Virus record (IMG/VR): IMGVR_UViG_3300021092_001988
Span: 1-60,393 of that record
Direction: 5' to 3' (one strand)
DNA from: a virus
DNA length: 60,393 nt
Shown: positions 25,435-34,323 of the stretch, piece by piece
How the letters are laid out: the number at the start of each line of letters is the position of its first letter
How positions within the stretch are numbered: the stretch's first letter is position 1
The notes under the pieces: model-generated
Told to the model about the DNA's origin: nothing
Databases searched by the model: none
What the model saw: only the letters and a program-made list of their open reading frames with translations
Made by a program: the position numbers and the translations under genes

Positions 25435-27138
25435 ATGAATCAAGAGATTAATAAAAATTTAACTATTGTTACTGGTTTATGGAATATTGGTAGACCGGGG
25501 AGGGATTTTACACATTATATTGAACACTTCAAAATGTTCTTAGATATTCCACAAAATTTATTCATTTATATACCAGCGGAATATGAATATTTGGTTTGGG
25601 AAAAACGAAGTAGAGAGAATACATATGTACGAATAACCGAATTGGAAGATATAAAAAGATTATACGACCCTTTTTGGAATAAAACTCAAGAAATAAGGAC
25701 ATGTCCTGATTGGTTAAATCAAGCTGGTTGGTTATCGGGTTCACCACAAGCAGTTTTGGAATACTATAACCCAATAGTTCAATCTAAAATGTTTATGTTA
25801 AATGACGCGTCAATTTGGAATCCATTTGACACTGAGTATTTCTTTTGGTTAGATGCGGGAATTACAAATACTGTGCCTCACACACATATAACTGAAAATA
25901 ACATCTTAAATAAATTACCTGAATATGGTAATCCATTTTTATTTTTAAGTTATCCATATCAAGCCGAAAATGAAATTCATGGTTTCACTTTTACTGAAAT
26001 GAATAAGATTGCACGAACGAAGGTAGAATATGTTTGTCGAGGTGGTTTGTTCGGTGGACACAAACAACAAATACACGAAGCAAATGCAACATATTATTCA
26101 ATCTTGACTAACACATTGAATACGGGTTACATGGGAACAGAGGAAAGTGTCTTTACTTTGATGTCATACAATGAACCTCACTTGTACAAAAGATTTGAAT
26201 TAGATGGTAATGGTTTGATTGTGAAATTTACCCAAGCGATTATTGATAAAAAAGTAGATATCGTTGCACCTAAAATAACCCAATCCCAAAAATTTATTAA
26301 GTACACAGATAGGGATGTTGAAAAGGTTAAAACAAATTTATACGTCTTAACATTTAATTTCGCTGAGCAGGTTTTACACACCATTACATCAATGGAAAAA
26401 ACGCCCGATTGGTTAAATAGACCGCATTTAGTTTTACTCGATAATTCAACAACCCAAGAATCTCGAGATAAAAATAGGGAAATCGCTGAAAGTTTTAAAT
26501 TTGAATATGTTAGTTTAGGGGGTAACACCGGTATTTGTGGAGGTAGACAAGCGGCGTCAGAACATTTTCATAATTCTGATGCTGATTTTATGTTCTTTTT
26601 TGAAGACGATATGACCGTTAATCCTCCTGAAATTGAAGGTCAATTTTGTAGAAACGGATTTAGAAAATACATCCCCAATCTTTACAATTTGGTTCACAGA
26701 ATAATGTTAAAAGAACAATTTGATTTTCTTAAATTGTCATTTACTGAAGTATATTTTGATAACGACAAACAATGTTCTTGGTACAATGTGCCACAAACAA
26801 TTAGAACAAGAGATTGGCCCAACTATGATAAATTACCTGTGACAGGTTTAGACCCAAATGTACCATTAACTAATTTTAAGAATATTAAAAGTATGGATGG
26901 ATTATCTTATATCGACGGTGAAATTTATTATGCAAATTGGCCAATGATTGTTAGTAAAGAAGGTAATTATAAAATGTTCATAGAAACAAAATGGGCACAT
27001 CCATTTGAACAAACGTGGATGTCATATATGTATCAATTAACAAAAGAAAATAAACTAAGACCTGCGGTATTATTAGCGTCACCGATTTGGCATGATAGAA
27101 TTAAACACTATCAACCCGACGAAAGAAGAGAAAATTAA
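25435..27138 (+). CDS. Two-domain glycosyltransferase (WlaTC/HtrL-like plus GT-A)
   Basis: A 567-residue protein; I start at ATG 25435 rather than the TTG/GTG codons just before. Residues 1-270 (VTGLWNIGRPGRDFTHYIEH, FFWLDAGITNTVP, GGLFGGHKQQI) resemble the WlaTC/HtrL family of capsular/LPS enzymes. Residues about 300-560 form a second GT-A domain: YVLTFNFAEQVLHTI, LLDNSTT, GNTGICGGRQAASEHF and FFFEDDMTV (an EDD acidic motif). Such fusions often add two sugars in turn. It sits between the deoxysugar genes and the UDP-sugar dehydrogenase. Confidence 0.75.
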   Translation: MNQEINKNLTIVTGLWNIGRPGRDFTHYIEHFKMFLDIPQNLFIYIPAEYEYLVWEKRSRENTYVRITELEDIKRLYDPFWNKTQEIRTCPDWLNQAGWLSGSPQAVLEYYNPIVQSKMFMLNDASIWNPFDTEYFFWLDAGITNTVPHTHITENNILNKLPEYGNPFLFLSYPYQAENEIHGFTFTEMNKIARTKVEYVCRGGLFGGHKQQIHEANATYYSILTNTLNTGYMGTEESVFTLMSYNEPHLYKRFELDGNGLIVKFTQAIIDKKVDIVAPKITQSQKFIKYTDRDVEKVKTNLYVLTFNFAEQVLHTITSMEKTPDWLNRPHLVLLDNSTTQESRDKNREIAESFKFEYVSLGGNTGICGGRQAASEHFHNSDADFMFFFEDDMTVNPPEIEGQFCRNGFRKYIPNLYNLVHRIMLKEQFDFLKLSFTEVYFDNDKQCSWYNVPQTIRTRDWPNYDKLPVTGLDPNVPLTNFKNIKSMDGLSYIDGEIYYANWPMIVSKEGNYKMFIETKWAHPFEQTWMSYMYQLTKENKLRPAVLLASPIWHDRIKHYQPDERREN

Positions 27139-27143
27139 ATTTT

Positions 27144-27941
27144 ATGAAAATTGGAGTCATTGGTATTGGTGTTGTGGGTCAAGCAATTAAAGATGGGTTT
27201 GAATATATTGGACACGAAGTATCTATTTACGATATAAAAATGCCTGAGACAAAAATAGAGGATGTTTTAGGTTGTGAAATCGTATACTTAACGGTTAGTA
27301 CGATAATTGGTTTAAATGAAGAATGTGATTTATCCGCGGTAAGCAGTGTGGTGAGTCAATTAGATGAATTAAACTATAACGGTTTAATTGCAATAAAAAG
27401 CACGGTAGAACCTGGAACAACTAATAAATTAAAATTAGTTTATCCAAATTGTAGATTTGTTTTTGTACCGGAATTTTTAAAAGAAAGATGCGCATATAAT
27501 GATTTTGTATTTAATAATAACATACTTGTAGTTGGGACTGAAAATGATATCGATTATAACTTAATTGTTGAAAGTCATGGTAATTTACCTATTCATAGGG
27601 TAAAAATGAAAATTGTTGAAGCTGAATTAATGAAGTATTTTTCAAACACTTATAAAGCAACAAAAATTACATTTGCGAATTCATTCCACAAAGTTTGTCA
27701 ACATTTTGGAGCTAATTATGGCGCGATTAAAGATGCGTTTTTATTTCACGGAGTGGGTGAAAGTCATTATTTGAACGTAAATGAAGAGTTTGGTGGATAC
27801 GCGGGCCCTTGTTTACCTAAGGACACCAAAGCTATGAAAGTTCTTTGTAAAAAATATAATATCGATGTTGACATTTTCAAATTTATTGATGAGGAAAATG
27901 ATAAATTTATAAAAAAGGTCCCAAAAGGGATGAGAAAATAA
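27144..27941 (+). CDS. UDP-glucose/GDP-mannose 6-dehydrogenase family protein, short form
   Basis: A 265-residue protein. MKIGVIGIGVVGQAI is the NAD-binding motif; IAIKSTVEPGTT, FVPEFLKER and EAELMKYFSNTYKATKITF are classic, and GGYAGPCLPKDTKAM holds the catalytic Cys of the FGGxCxPKD type. The usual C-terminal UDP-binding domain is missing, so it ends soon after the central dimer helix. Full-length enzymes have about 390-450 residues. It may still oxidise a hexose to uronate, perhaps with altered donor binding. It abuts the next SDR gene. Confidence 0.75.
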   Translation: MKIGVIGIGVVGQAIKDGFEYIGHEVSIYDIKMPETKIEDVLGCEIVYLTVSTIIGLNEECDLSAVSSVVSQLDELNYNGLIAIKSTVEPGTTNKLKLVYPNCRFVFVPEFLKERCAYNDFVFNNNILVVGTENDIDYNLIVESHGNLPIHRVKMKIVEAELMKYFSNTYKATKITFANSFHKVCQHFGANYGAIKDAFLFHGVGESHYLNVNEEFGGYAGPCLPKDTKAMKVLCKKYNIDVDIFKFIDEENDKFIKKVPKGMRK

Positions 27942-28874
27942 GTGAGAATTTTAGTCACAGGAGCCGCTGGATTTTTAGGTTCACATTTATGTGATTCTCT
28001 TTTAAGTAATGGACATCAAGTTATTGGTGTTGATAATTTTTTCAGAGGTAAAAAATCAAATTTACCGATTCATGATAATTTTAGGTTTTACGAAATTGAT
28101 TTAAGGAATTTAAGTCAAACAAAGATTATGATGAATACCGAGTATCCTGAAATTGTTGTACACTATGCAGCAATCAACGGAACAAAGTATTTTTATGACA
28201 TACCGTACAAAGTTTGTAATGATAATATTCTTTTAACACAAAACATTTTAGAATCCTGTGGAAAGTCAGTTAGAAAAGTTGTTTATGCGTCGTCTTCTGA
28301 AGTATATGGTCCCGAACCTAAAGTCCCAACAAAAGAAACTGAATATATAATTTTAGATTCATTATCCGATAGAGATTCTTATGCGTCATCAAAAGCAATA
28401 GGTGAGTATTTGGTTAGATTATGGGCTAGGGAAAATCAAAAAAATTATCTAATCGTTAGACCATTCAATACCTATGGACCAAGAATGGCAACAAACGGTT
28501 ACGGACAAGTTATACCTGAATTTATAGAAAGAATTAAATCGAGCGAACAATTTTACTTGTTTGGTGATGGTAAACAAACTCGTTCTTTTTGTTATGTTAC
28601 AAACCATACCGACATAATGAATCAATTGATTGAAAATGTTAATGATAAAATTTTAAATATTGGTTTTGACGAAGAGGTGACAATAAATGAATTATCAAAA
28701 GTAATTCACGAAATCATGGGTATTGAGTTCAACGTTATCTATAAAGAAGGTTGGAAGAACGATACTAAATGGAGAAAACCTGATTTAGATGAATTAAAAA
28801 ATTGTACAAATTATAATAATTTTATACAATTAAAAGATGGTATTAAAAAAATGTTAGATTATCCGAATATTTAA
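27942..28874 (+). CDS. NAD-dependent epimerase/decarboxylase SDR (UDP-xylose-synthase- or GalE-like)
   Basis: A 310-residue SDR starting at GTG. MRILVTGAAGFLGSHLCDSL binds NAD; GVDNFFRGKKSNL, YASSSEVYGPEP, DSYASSKAIGEYL and RPFNTYGPRM are the typical blocks, with RSFCYVTN near the C-terminus as in UDP-glucuronate decarboxylases. Coming right after a UDP-sugar dehydrogenase, conversion of UDP-glucuronate to UDP-xylose is a reasonable guess. It closes the sugar block. Confidence 0.75.
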   Translation: MRILVTGAAGFLGSHLCDSLLSNGHQVIGVDNFFRGKKSNLPIHDNFRFYEIDLRNLSQTKIMMNTEYPEIVVHYAAINGTKYFYDIPYKVCNDNILLTQNILESCGKSVRKVVYASSSEVYGPEPKVPTKETEYIILDSLSDRDSYASSKAIGEYLVRLWARENQKNYLIVRPFNTYGPRMATNGYGQVIPEFIERIKSSEQFYLFGDGKQTRSFCYVTNHTDIMNQLIENVNDKILNIGFDEEVTINELSKVIHEIMGIEFNVIYKEGWKNDTKWRKPDLDELKNCTNYNNFIQLKDGIKKMLDYPNI

Positions 28875-28930
28875 TATAAACCCCGACTAATAGTCATAAG
28901 TATTTTAATACACCTATATGGACCCCGATA

Positions 28931-29161
28931 GTGATACACAAACTGAAACACAAGGAGACAAGATTGACCCTTTATCGAGATACATCTCTAATGTTAGCGA
29001 TGTTCTTTCTCCCATTTGGGTACGACGCTTCATTCAAGTTGTTGATGGAGGTCACTGGCTCGTATTGGGTTGCAGATATAATTTTTTACTTTATTTCAGG
29101 ATGTTTTTGGTTATCGTATATATTTTTTACTCGAACATTATCTTCTAAAAAGGATAATTGA
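28931..29161 (+). CDS. Small two-helix membrane protein
   Basis: A 76-residue protein read from GTG at 28931. An ATG at 28918 opens a different frame, but only this frame gives a coherent product: LMLAMFFLPFGYDASFKLLM and WVADIIFYFISGCFWLSYIF form two membrane helices, preceded by a basic amphipathic start with YRDTS. Small proteins of this layout are common in T4-like phages. Function is unknown. It overlaps the convergent gene by 17 bases. Confidence 0.6.
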   Translation: MIHKLKHKETRLTLYRDTSLMLAMFFLPFGYDASFKLLMEVTGSYWVADIIFYFISGCFWLSYIFFTRTLSSKKDN

Positions 29162-29480
29162 CATCTTTCAGTTTTGATTCTAATAATCTAAAACATTCAT
29201 AAAAACCCTCTACTTCAATCAATTCTCTATTTGATTGAGAGTCTTGACAAGGAAAAAATATCTTGCCATCATTTAATGACAAACTATAAACCCAATTATT
29301 CCTTGTCATCATTTCTACAGTAAGATAGATACCGTTTTTATCAAAAAATTTGTACAATTTCTTAATGTCGTAATATCGAAGAACCGATAAGCATGGTAAA
29401 CCAACGTTAGGAAACATCATTTTAGAAAAGATGTTTAACGCTCTCGGATATAAATATTTAATGGTATACCAATCCATCAT
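29145..29480 (-). CDS. Hypothetical protein
   Basis: A 111-residue protein with several Tyr, Phe and Cys residues (MMDWYTIKYLYPRALNIF at the start). The composition suggests a compact alpha/beta fold. No signal peptide or known motif. Convergent with the small membrane protein gene. I do not recognise it. Confidence 0.55.
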   Translation of the reverse strand: MMDWYTIKYLYPRALNIFSKMMFPNVGLPCLSVLRYYDIKKLYKFFDKNGIYLTVEMMTRNNWVYSLSLNDGKIFFPCQDSQSNRELIEVEGFYECFRLLESKLKDVNYPF

Positions 29481-29549
29481 ATCAGTAATTATTTGAAATA
29501 AGATATTAATTCAATTTTTTTTTTCAATGATAAATTACCATACCAACAA

Positions 29550-29557
29550 TATTTATT
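29550..29557 (+). promoter_or_regulatory. TATTTATT promoter-like motif
   Basis: TATTTATT ends three bases before the ATG at 29561, a close variant of the recurrent TATTTATA element at similar short spacing. Confidence 0.3.
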
Positions 29558-29560
29558 AAT

Positions 29561-29929
29561 ATGGATTTTTTAAGTGACAAAAAAAAAGATAAAATTAGTG
29601 AGTTTGTTAAGTTTGTTAAAATCGAACTAAACTTAGAGAAGTGCCCTGTTGTTATTTTACAAAATGGTAGAGGTGAACTAAAAACCACAGCGAGTTACAA
29701 TTATTTAAAGGACCCAAAAATAATTCGAGTTAATGTTAAAAATAGAGCTTTGGTTGACGTGTTAAGAAGTATCGCTCACGAAATGATTCACCATAAACAA
29801 TATGAACAAGGTAGACTAAAAGTACAACCACCTGACATAGGGGGTGAAATTGAAGATGAAGCCAATTCTAAAGCTGGACAATACATAAAGATGTTTTCCA
29901 AGAAAGATAATACAATATATGATGAGTAA
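29561..29929 (+). CDS. HExxH metalloprotease-like protein
   Basis: A 122-residue protein. LRSIAHEMIHHKQYEQGR around residue 70 contains HEMIH, a zinc-binding HExxH helix. About 25 residues later EIEDEANSKAGQYI supplies an acidic helix that may give a third ligand (Glu), as in small gluzincin-type domains. Short proteins of this type appear in many large phages; substrates are unknown. It is unrelated in sequence to the HExxH protein at 10497 outside the motif. Confidence 0.65.
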   Translation: MDFLSDKKKDKISEFVKFVKIELNLEKCPVVILQNGRGELKTTASYNYLKDPKIIRVNVKNRALVDVLRSIAHEMIHHKQYEQGRLKVQPPDIGGEIEDEANSKAGQYIKMFSKKDNTIYDE

Positions 29930-29930
29930 A

Positions 29931-30521
29931 TTATCTTAAAAAGGTTAAAATTACTTTCACAGTAACCGCCCTTTCTCTTGTCCCATCTGAAAGATATAAA
30001 TCCGTAATTATTTCAGGGCTCATTAAAATTAATTCATTTGGTGGTGCAACCCCAACATTATTCGTTTTAAAAGTGTAATCGGTTTTTAAACCAAGAGTAT
30101 GGTCTAAAATTGACATCCTTGTGTAGTTTGTGTACAAACCATTTGATGGGTAAGTAACCCAAAATGGTTCATGAGAGGGTTTTTGACCTCCTGGTTGAAA
30201 CGACCAATCACAATACAAATTATATCCATCAAACTCCCACATCGTTTTATTCTTAATAAACCTACGTGACAACGCGGTGTTTTTATAATTTTGTGACATT
30301 AAAGTCCCTCCACTAATAAAACTTTGTTGATTAAACGAATTGATACAAATGGTGTCGTTTTTTATAAGCTCAACTTGACTTTGGGAACTTATTACAACAA
30401 CATCATAATCAACAAAAGTCCATTTACCACCACCCATGTACAAAATTGGTTCACTTACTTCTTCATATTTCTGACAACTTGTAAGTAATAGTAAAATAAA
30501 AACATAAAATAAATTTTTCAT
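29931..30521 (-). CDS. Predicted lipoprotein, Bacteroidota type
   Basis: A 196-residue protein with a lipoprotein signal (MKNLFYVFILLLLTSCQKYE): a short basic start, hydrophobic core and L-L-T-S-C lipobox at residue 16. After the Cys come Q-K-Y-E-E, similar to the acidic/Lys export signal that sends lipoproteins to the cell surface in Bacteroidota. The rest is beta-rich with several Trp/Tyr. A phage lipoprotein could block receptors or superinfection (as T5 Llp does), but this is inference. It is convergent with the HExxH gene. Confidence 0.7.
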   Translation of the reverse strand: MKNLFYVFILLLLTSCQKYEEVSEPILYMGGGKWTFVDYDVVVISSQSQVELIKNDTICINSFNQQSFISGGTLMSQNYKNTALSRRFIKNKTMWEFDGYNLYCDWSFQPGGQKPSHEPFWVTYPSNGLYTNYTRMSILDHTLGLKTDYTFKTNNVGVAPPNELILMSPEIITDLYLSDGTRERAVTVKVILTFLR

Positions 30522-30592
30522 GATATTTAAAATTTCAGCTAAAATAGGTATATTTTTATACTATACAATAAATTTTTAAAGATTTTTTTTAC

Positions 30593-30600
30593 TATTTATA
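30593..30600 (+). promoter_or_regulatory. TATTTATA promoter-like motif
   Basis: TATTTATAAGGATATG: the octamer ends five bases before the ATG at 30606. It heads the block of tagged and membrane proteins. Confidence 0.45.
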
Positions 30601-30605
30601 AGGAT

Positions 30606-30860
30606 ATGAAGATTATAATCTCAGAAAAACAATATAAAAAAATTGTAGATAGTGCTCAATTAGATGAGCAAGGTAATGACCCATCCGCGGCACAACCGTC
30701 CAGTGGTGTTGGTAGTTCAGGTAGCAAACAAGGTTATCCTGAGGTTGGAAAATGGGAAAGCGGTGTAACTAGAGGGCCTGGCAATCAAATTGGTGTGACC
30801 AAATGGTCGGACGTGGTTGGTTCAGTTTTAAAAAGAGGTCATGGAAATCCACTCAAATAA
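30606..30860 (+). CDS. Small tagged low-complexity protein
   Basis: An 84-residue protein. The N-terminus MKIIISEKQYKKIVDSAQL is the recurrent tag with K for S after the Glu. The rest is rich in Gly, Ser, Pro and Gln, so it is probably unstructured. No known domain. It leads a rightward block of membrane-spanning proteins, and a TATTTATA motif lies directly before it. A head-packaged peptide is one possibility. Confidence 0.6.
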   Translation: MKIIISEKQYKKIVDSAQLDEQGNDPSAAQPSSGVGSSGSKQGYPEVGKWESGVTRGPGNQIGVTKWSDVVGSVLKRGHGNPLK

Positions 30861-30901
30861 ATGATATTTATATGATATTTATTATATAGAAACACAAAAA
30901 A

Positions 30902-32203
30902 ATGGATTTTACTGTTAGTAAAGATAGAAGATATGTACAACTAGAAACTATGGTTGTAGATTTAGAAACGGGAATAAAATTTGATTTAAATCACGCCCAC
31001 CCATCCGTTGTTTGTGAAATGTTCAAAAATCAGTTTACACACAGTTACAAATATAAATTAATGGAATCTACTGATTTGTTTTCAAAGATGAAACAATTAA
31101 TATACCCACTAATCACACACGATAGAGGTATTGTTTCGGAATATGAAATAAGATTTGGTATGCATCTCATTTATGAATCAACCGAAGAATTTAGTCTGAC
31201 TACATATAGAACAATTGAGGAATCTTGGGATTTTGTCAAAACAAAAATGTTAGAAGTATTCCCTGTCACACCTTCAGAATTGTTGGAAGGATGGTTGGAT
31301 GATACGTGGGGAAAAGTCAAACAAGGGGCTTCATATGTTTGGGATAAAGTCAAACAAGCTGGTTCTTGGATTTTAAATAAAGGACTTCCTTGGTTTTTTG
31401 AAAAACTCGAAGCATTTTTATTGAATCCCGTAACCATTGGTATTGAAGTTGCATTAATGGCAATAGGTGTGGGTAAAATCGCGGGAGCAATCTTATGGGG
31501 CGCTCTTGGAATATGGAAAATATATCAACTGTTCACAGGTAAAATTGAAAATAGCATATGGTCTTATCTTGATATTGGTGTTTGTCTTCTTGGTTTACTT
31601 TTAACAGGTGGCGCTGCAAAGGCCTTAGGTGGTGCAATAAAAGCAACAGGTAGAAGTATTGCTAAATTAGCAAAATTACCTGGTATCAAACAATTATTAC
31701 AACTTTTAGGAAAGGGTGTTAGTTTCATTAGTAATATGATTTTAAAACCAATTGAATGGTTGGCAAAAACTTTGGGTGGTTCTAAGGTAACAGAAATGAT
31801 AAACATCGCTAAGAATAAAATTGGTGAGGTTGTTAAAAAACTACAAAATGCCTTTAGTAAAGCTGCAGAGGGGCCAGGTCTTGGTAAAACAATAGTTCAA
31901 GGTGTTAAAACTGATGTTGTTAATCCATTAAAAACCGCACTAAAAACTAAAACCGCAGCGGAATTAGAGAGGGCAGCATTTAAAGGTGCTAAAACAGGTA
32001 CCGCATTTGCTCTTGGTATGAAAGGTGTGGAGAAATATGCGGAAAGTAAGGCTAAAGAAGATGAAAATAAATTAAAACAAGAGAAAGCAAAAGCTGACCA
32101 AGCAATTGCCCAATACGCAAGTAATGACGAAACCTTAAAACAGGCGGCACAAACCGATATGCAGGCTTTAATCAATAAATTTAAACAAATGGATAATCAA
32201 TAA
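30902..32203 (+). CDS. Large protein with central membrane-spanning region
   Basis: A 433-residue protein. Residues 1-135 are soluble. From about 140 to 160 an amphipathic helix pair (WGKVKQGASYVWDKVKQAGS) precedes a hydrophobic stretch at about 165-245 (IGIEVALMAIGVGKIAGAIL, YLDIGVCLLGLLLTGGAA), then Ala/Lys-rich helices to the end. This looks like a pore- or channel-type ejected protein rather than a transporter. KLMES at about residue 50 fits the head-protease rule (L-M-E followed by S). No family is recognised. Confidence 0.65.
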   Translation: MDFTVSKDRRYVQLETMVVDLETGIKFDLNHAHPSVVCEMFKNQFTHSYKYKLMESTDLFSKMKQLIYPLITHDRGIVSEYEIRFGMHLIYESTEEFSLTTYRTIEESWDFVKTKMLEVFPVTPSELLEGWLDDTWGKVKQGASYVWDKVKQAGSWILNKGLPWFFEKLEAFLLNPVTIGIEVALMAIGVGKIAGAILWGALGIWKIYQLFTGKIENSIWSYLDIGVCLLGLLLTGGAAKALGGAIKATGRSIAKLAKLPGIKQLLQLLGKGVSFISNMILKPIEWLAKTLGGSKVTEMINIAKNKIGEVVKKLQNAFSKAAEGPGLGKTIVQGVKTDVVNPLKTALKTKTAAELERAAFKGAKTGTAFALGMKGVEKYAESKAKEDENKLKQEKAKADQAIAQYASNDETLKQAAQTDMQALINKFKQMDNQ

Positions 32204-32218
32204 ATTAAAAATAAAAAA

Positions 32219-34312
32219 ATGGAAAACAAAGACGCAATCCTAATAAGAAAGTATCTGACTCTAATGGAGTCAATTGATAATAAAGTTAAATCAAAAACAG
32301 AAGAACCTCTTAATGAACAGTTAAGAATGTTCCAAGATTTGGTAAAAACCTTAGCAAGAACAGTTGAAGTGGAAAAAGCGTTATGGCAAACACTTAAAAC
32401 TGAAATTCCAGCAATTGGAAATAAATTTAAAAGTGCCGCAGAATTTAAAGCAGCCGCTGAGGCTGGTAAAATTACCTCTGTTGAGTCTGCAGAAATTGTA
32501 AAATATGCAATCAAGAATGTTCCTGAAGTTGCAATTAAAATGAAAGGACTTTTAAGAACTCAACCTGAATTTAAGGAAATTGCAAAACAAGTATTTCCAA
32601 AAGGAACACAAATGGCTGCAGATGCGTCTAAACTAAAGTTAGCACAAGAAACAATGGCTAAATTTGGTATTGAGGGTAAAGAAGCTGAGGCTATGTTGAA
32701 AAAAGCAGCACAAGATGCGGGTGGTTCTACTAAAGTTACCGCGAAAGCTGTAGACAAGGCAGTCGCAAAAAGGGCTGGTGATACCACCAAAAAAGCCACA
32801 GGAGCGGGTAAAGATGCTGCTAAGACGGCTGAGGAAGCTTCTAAAATCTCAAAAGGTAAAGAAGTTATGATTGCTGGTGGTGGTAAAAAATACCACGAGT
32901 GGTTGAAAAAAATGTGGGAAAAATTCGGTAAGAAAAAAACTGTTATCGAAGATGGTATTAAAAAAGTTACCGTTACTAAAAAATTATTACAATGGGCATT
33001 ATTGGCCGGTGGTGCATACTTCATTTACTCTTTATTAACCGATTCAGACGGAAGTGACGTTGTTGTTGTTGATGAGGAGGGTAAAAAAGTTGACCCAAAT
33101 TTAATCGATGGAATGGCAGAATGTTTAAGAAACCTTATTGATAATGGTTCTGCACAAATTGAAGAATCATCTGACGGTTCCCCAATAGTTTATGTTAAAA
33201 ACACAGGTAACTCAGAATACGATAGTTTAGGTGGGTTAAATTTCTACATGAATGGTAGAGTTATTAGTGATGATGCATCTAAAAGAGGTAATTGGAAATG
33301 TAAACAAGGTAAAATTCAAACAATTCCTGAATCATTTGTAATTAATGAACAATCCGAAACCGAAATGACAAACGACGTTGAGACAATGATTGATTTGTTA
33401 GACTTTCCGGTTTCGGGTGGTGACTTGGTACAGGCAAGAACATTATTGGCAAAATATGCAAAAAGTCCAAAAGGAAAAGATTTCTTACAATTATATAAAG
33501 ACTCAGGATTAGGAAGTGGTTCGTTAAAAAAATCATTAGATTACATCGCAACATTCCAAGCAAGTTCAGTTTTATCTAAAAATAAAATGTATGAACTTAT
33601 TAAACAAATCGAATCTGGTAAAACAGGTGGTGGTGAAAATCAAGGAGGTAATCAAACCGCAGATTTATCTGGTATTGAAATTACATGGGATGGTGAAAAG
33701 AAAAAAGAAGAAGGTGGAGGCGGTGACGGTGATAAACCAATACCAGTGCCTCAACCAATAAAATATTATCAATGTGATGCGTTCCCATTCAGATTTGGTT
33801 GTAAGAATGAAAAAATTAGAGAAGTACAAAGATGTTTAGGGATGGAATCGAAATACCAAACGGGTAATTTTGGGCCATTAACTTTATCTCAAATGAGAAA
33901 TAAATTTGGTATGGATGTTATTGATGAAATCACATATAATGGAATTATCAGTAAATGTAAAAAAGTATCACAAACAGGTACCACGGTTAATACAGGAACT
34001 ACAATTGCTAGTACTGGAACAACCGTAACACCACCTGTACAGGGTGGTGGAACTGTTTCACCAAAACCAACATCAGGTGGAGACACAACTGTTAAACCTG
34101 AAGCCTCTTTAAATAGAAGAACTTGTAAAAATTTGTTTGACACAATTAACGATAGAGACCAATCCGCGGGTAAAGCAACTGCTACGGATAAAGAAAAACA
34201 ACAACTTAAATTCTGTATGCAACAGTACAACTTTGGTGTTGGAAGTGGTGTAACTAGAATGAAGAGAAGATATGGACTAACATCTTCAGGTGGAGACAGA
34301 GGAATAAGATAA
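32219..34312 (+). CDS. Large helical protein with membrane segment and PG-binding-like domain
   Basis: A 697-residue protein. The N-terminal 230 residues are Ala/Lys-rich helices; LTLMESID near residue 15 contains L-M-E followed by S. One membrane helix (LLQWALLAGGAYFIYSLL) lies near residue 255. Around residues 510-570, FRFGCKNEKIREVQRCLGM then GNFGPLTLSQMRNKFG resembles a peptidoglycan-binding repeat. Gly/Thr-rich linkers follow. The layout (helical N-terminus, membrane helix, wall-binding domain) suggests a virion protein acting on the cell envelope during infection. Confidence 0.65.
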   Translation: MENKDAILIRKYLTLMESIDNKVKSKTEEPLNEQLRMFQDLVKTLARTVEVEKALWQTLKTEIPAIGNKFKSAAEFKAAAEAGKITSVESAEIVKYAIKNVPEVAIKMKGLLRTQPEFKEIAKQVFPKGTQMAADASKLKLAQETMAKFGIEGKEAEAMLKKAAQDAGGSTKVTAKAVDKAVAKRAGDTTKKATGAGKDAAKTAEEASKISKGKEVMIAGGGKKYHEWLKKMWEKFGKKKTVIEDGIKKVTVTKKLLQWALLAGGAYFIYSLLTDSDGSDVVVVDEEGKKVDPNLIDGMAECLRNLIDNGSAQIEESSDGSPIVYVKNTGNSEYDSLGGLNFYMNGRVISDDASKRGNWKCKQGKIQTIPESFVINEQSETEMTNDVETMIDLLDFPVSGGDLVQARTLLAKYAKSPKGKDFLQLYKDSGLGSGSLKKSLDYIATFQASSVLSKNKMYELIKQIESGKTGGGENQGGNQTADLSGIEITWDGEKKKEEGGGGDGDKPIPVPQPIKYYQCDAFPFRFGCKNEKIREVQRCLGMESKYQTGNFGPLTLSQMRNKFGMDVIDEITYNGIISKCKKVSQTGTTVNTGTTIASTGTTVTPPVQGGGTVSPKPTSGGDTTVKPEASLNRRTCKNLFDTINDRDQSAGKATATDKEKQQLKFCMQQYNFGVGSGVTRMKRRYGLTSSGGDRGIR

Positions 34313-34323
34313 AAATATAGACA

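Noticed and set aside
28918-29148. Frame starting with ATG at 28918 (76 residues)
   Set aside because: It overlaps the membrane-protein frame at 28931, which gives a coherent two-helix product; the 28918 frame has no such pattern after its first residues.
31564-31806. Minus-strand frames inside the membrane-protein block
   Set aside because: They lie wholly within well-supported plus-strand genes and show only antisense composition.
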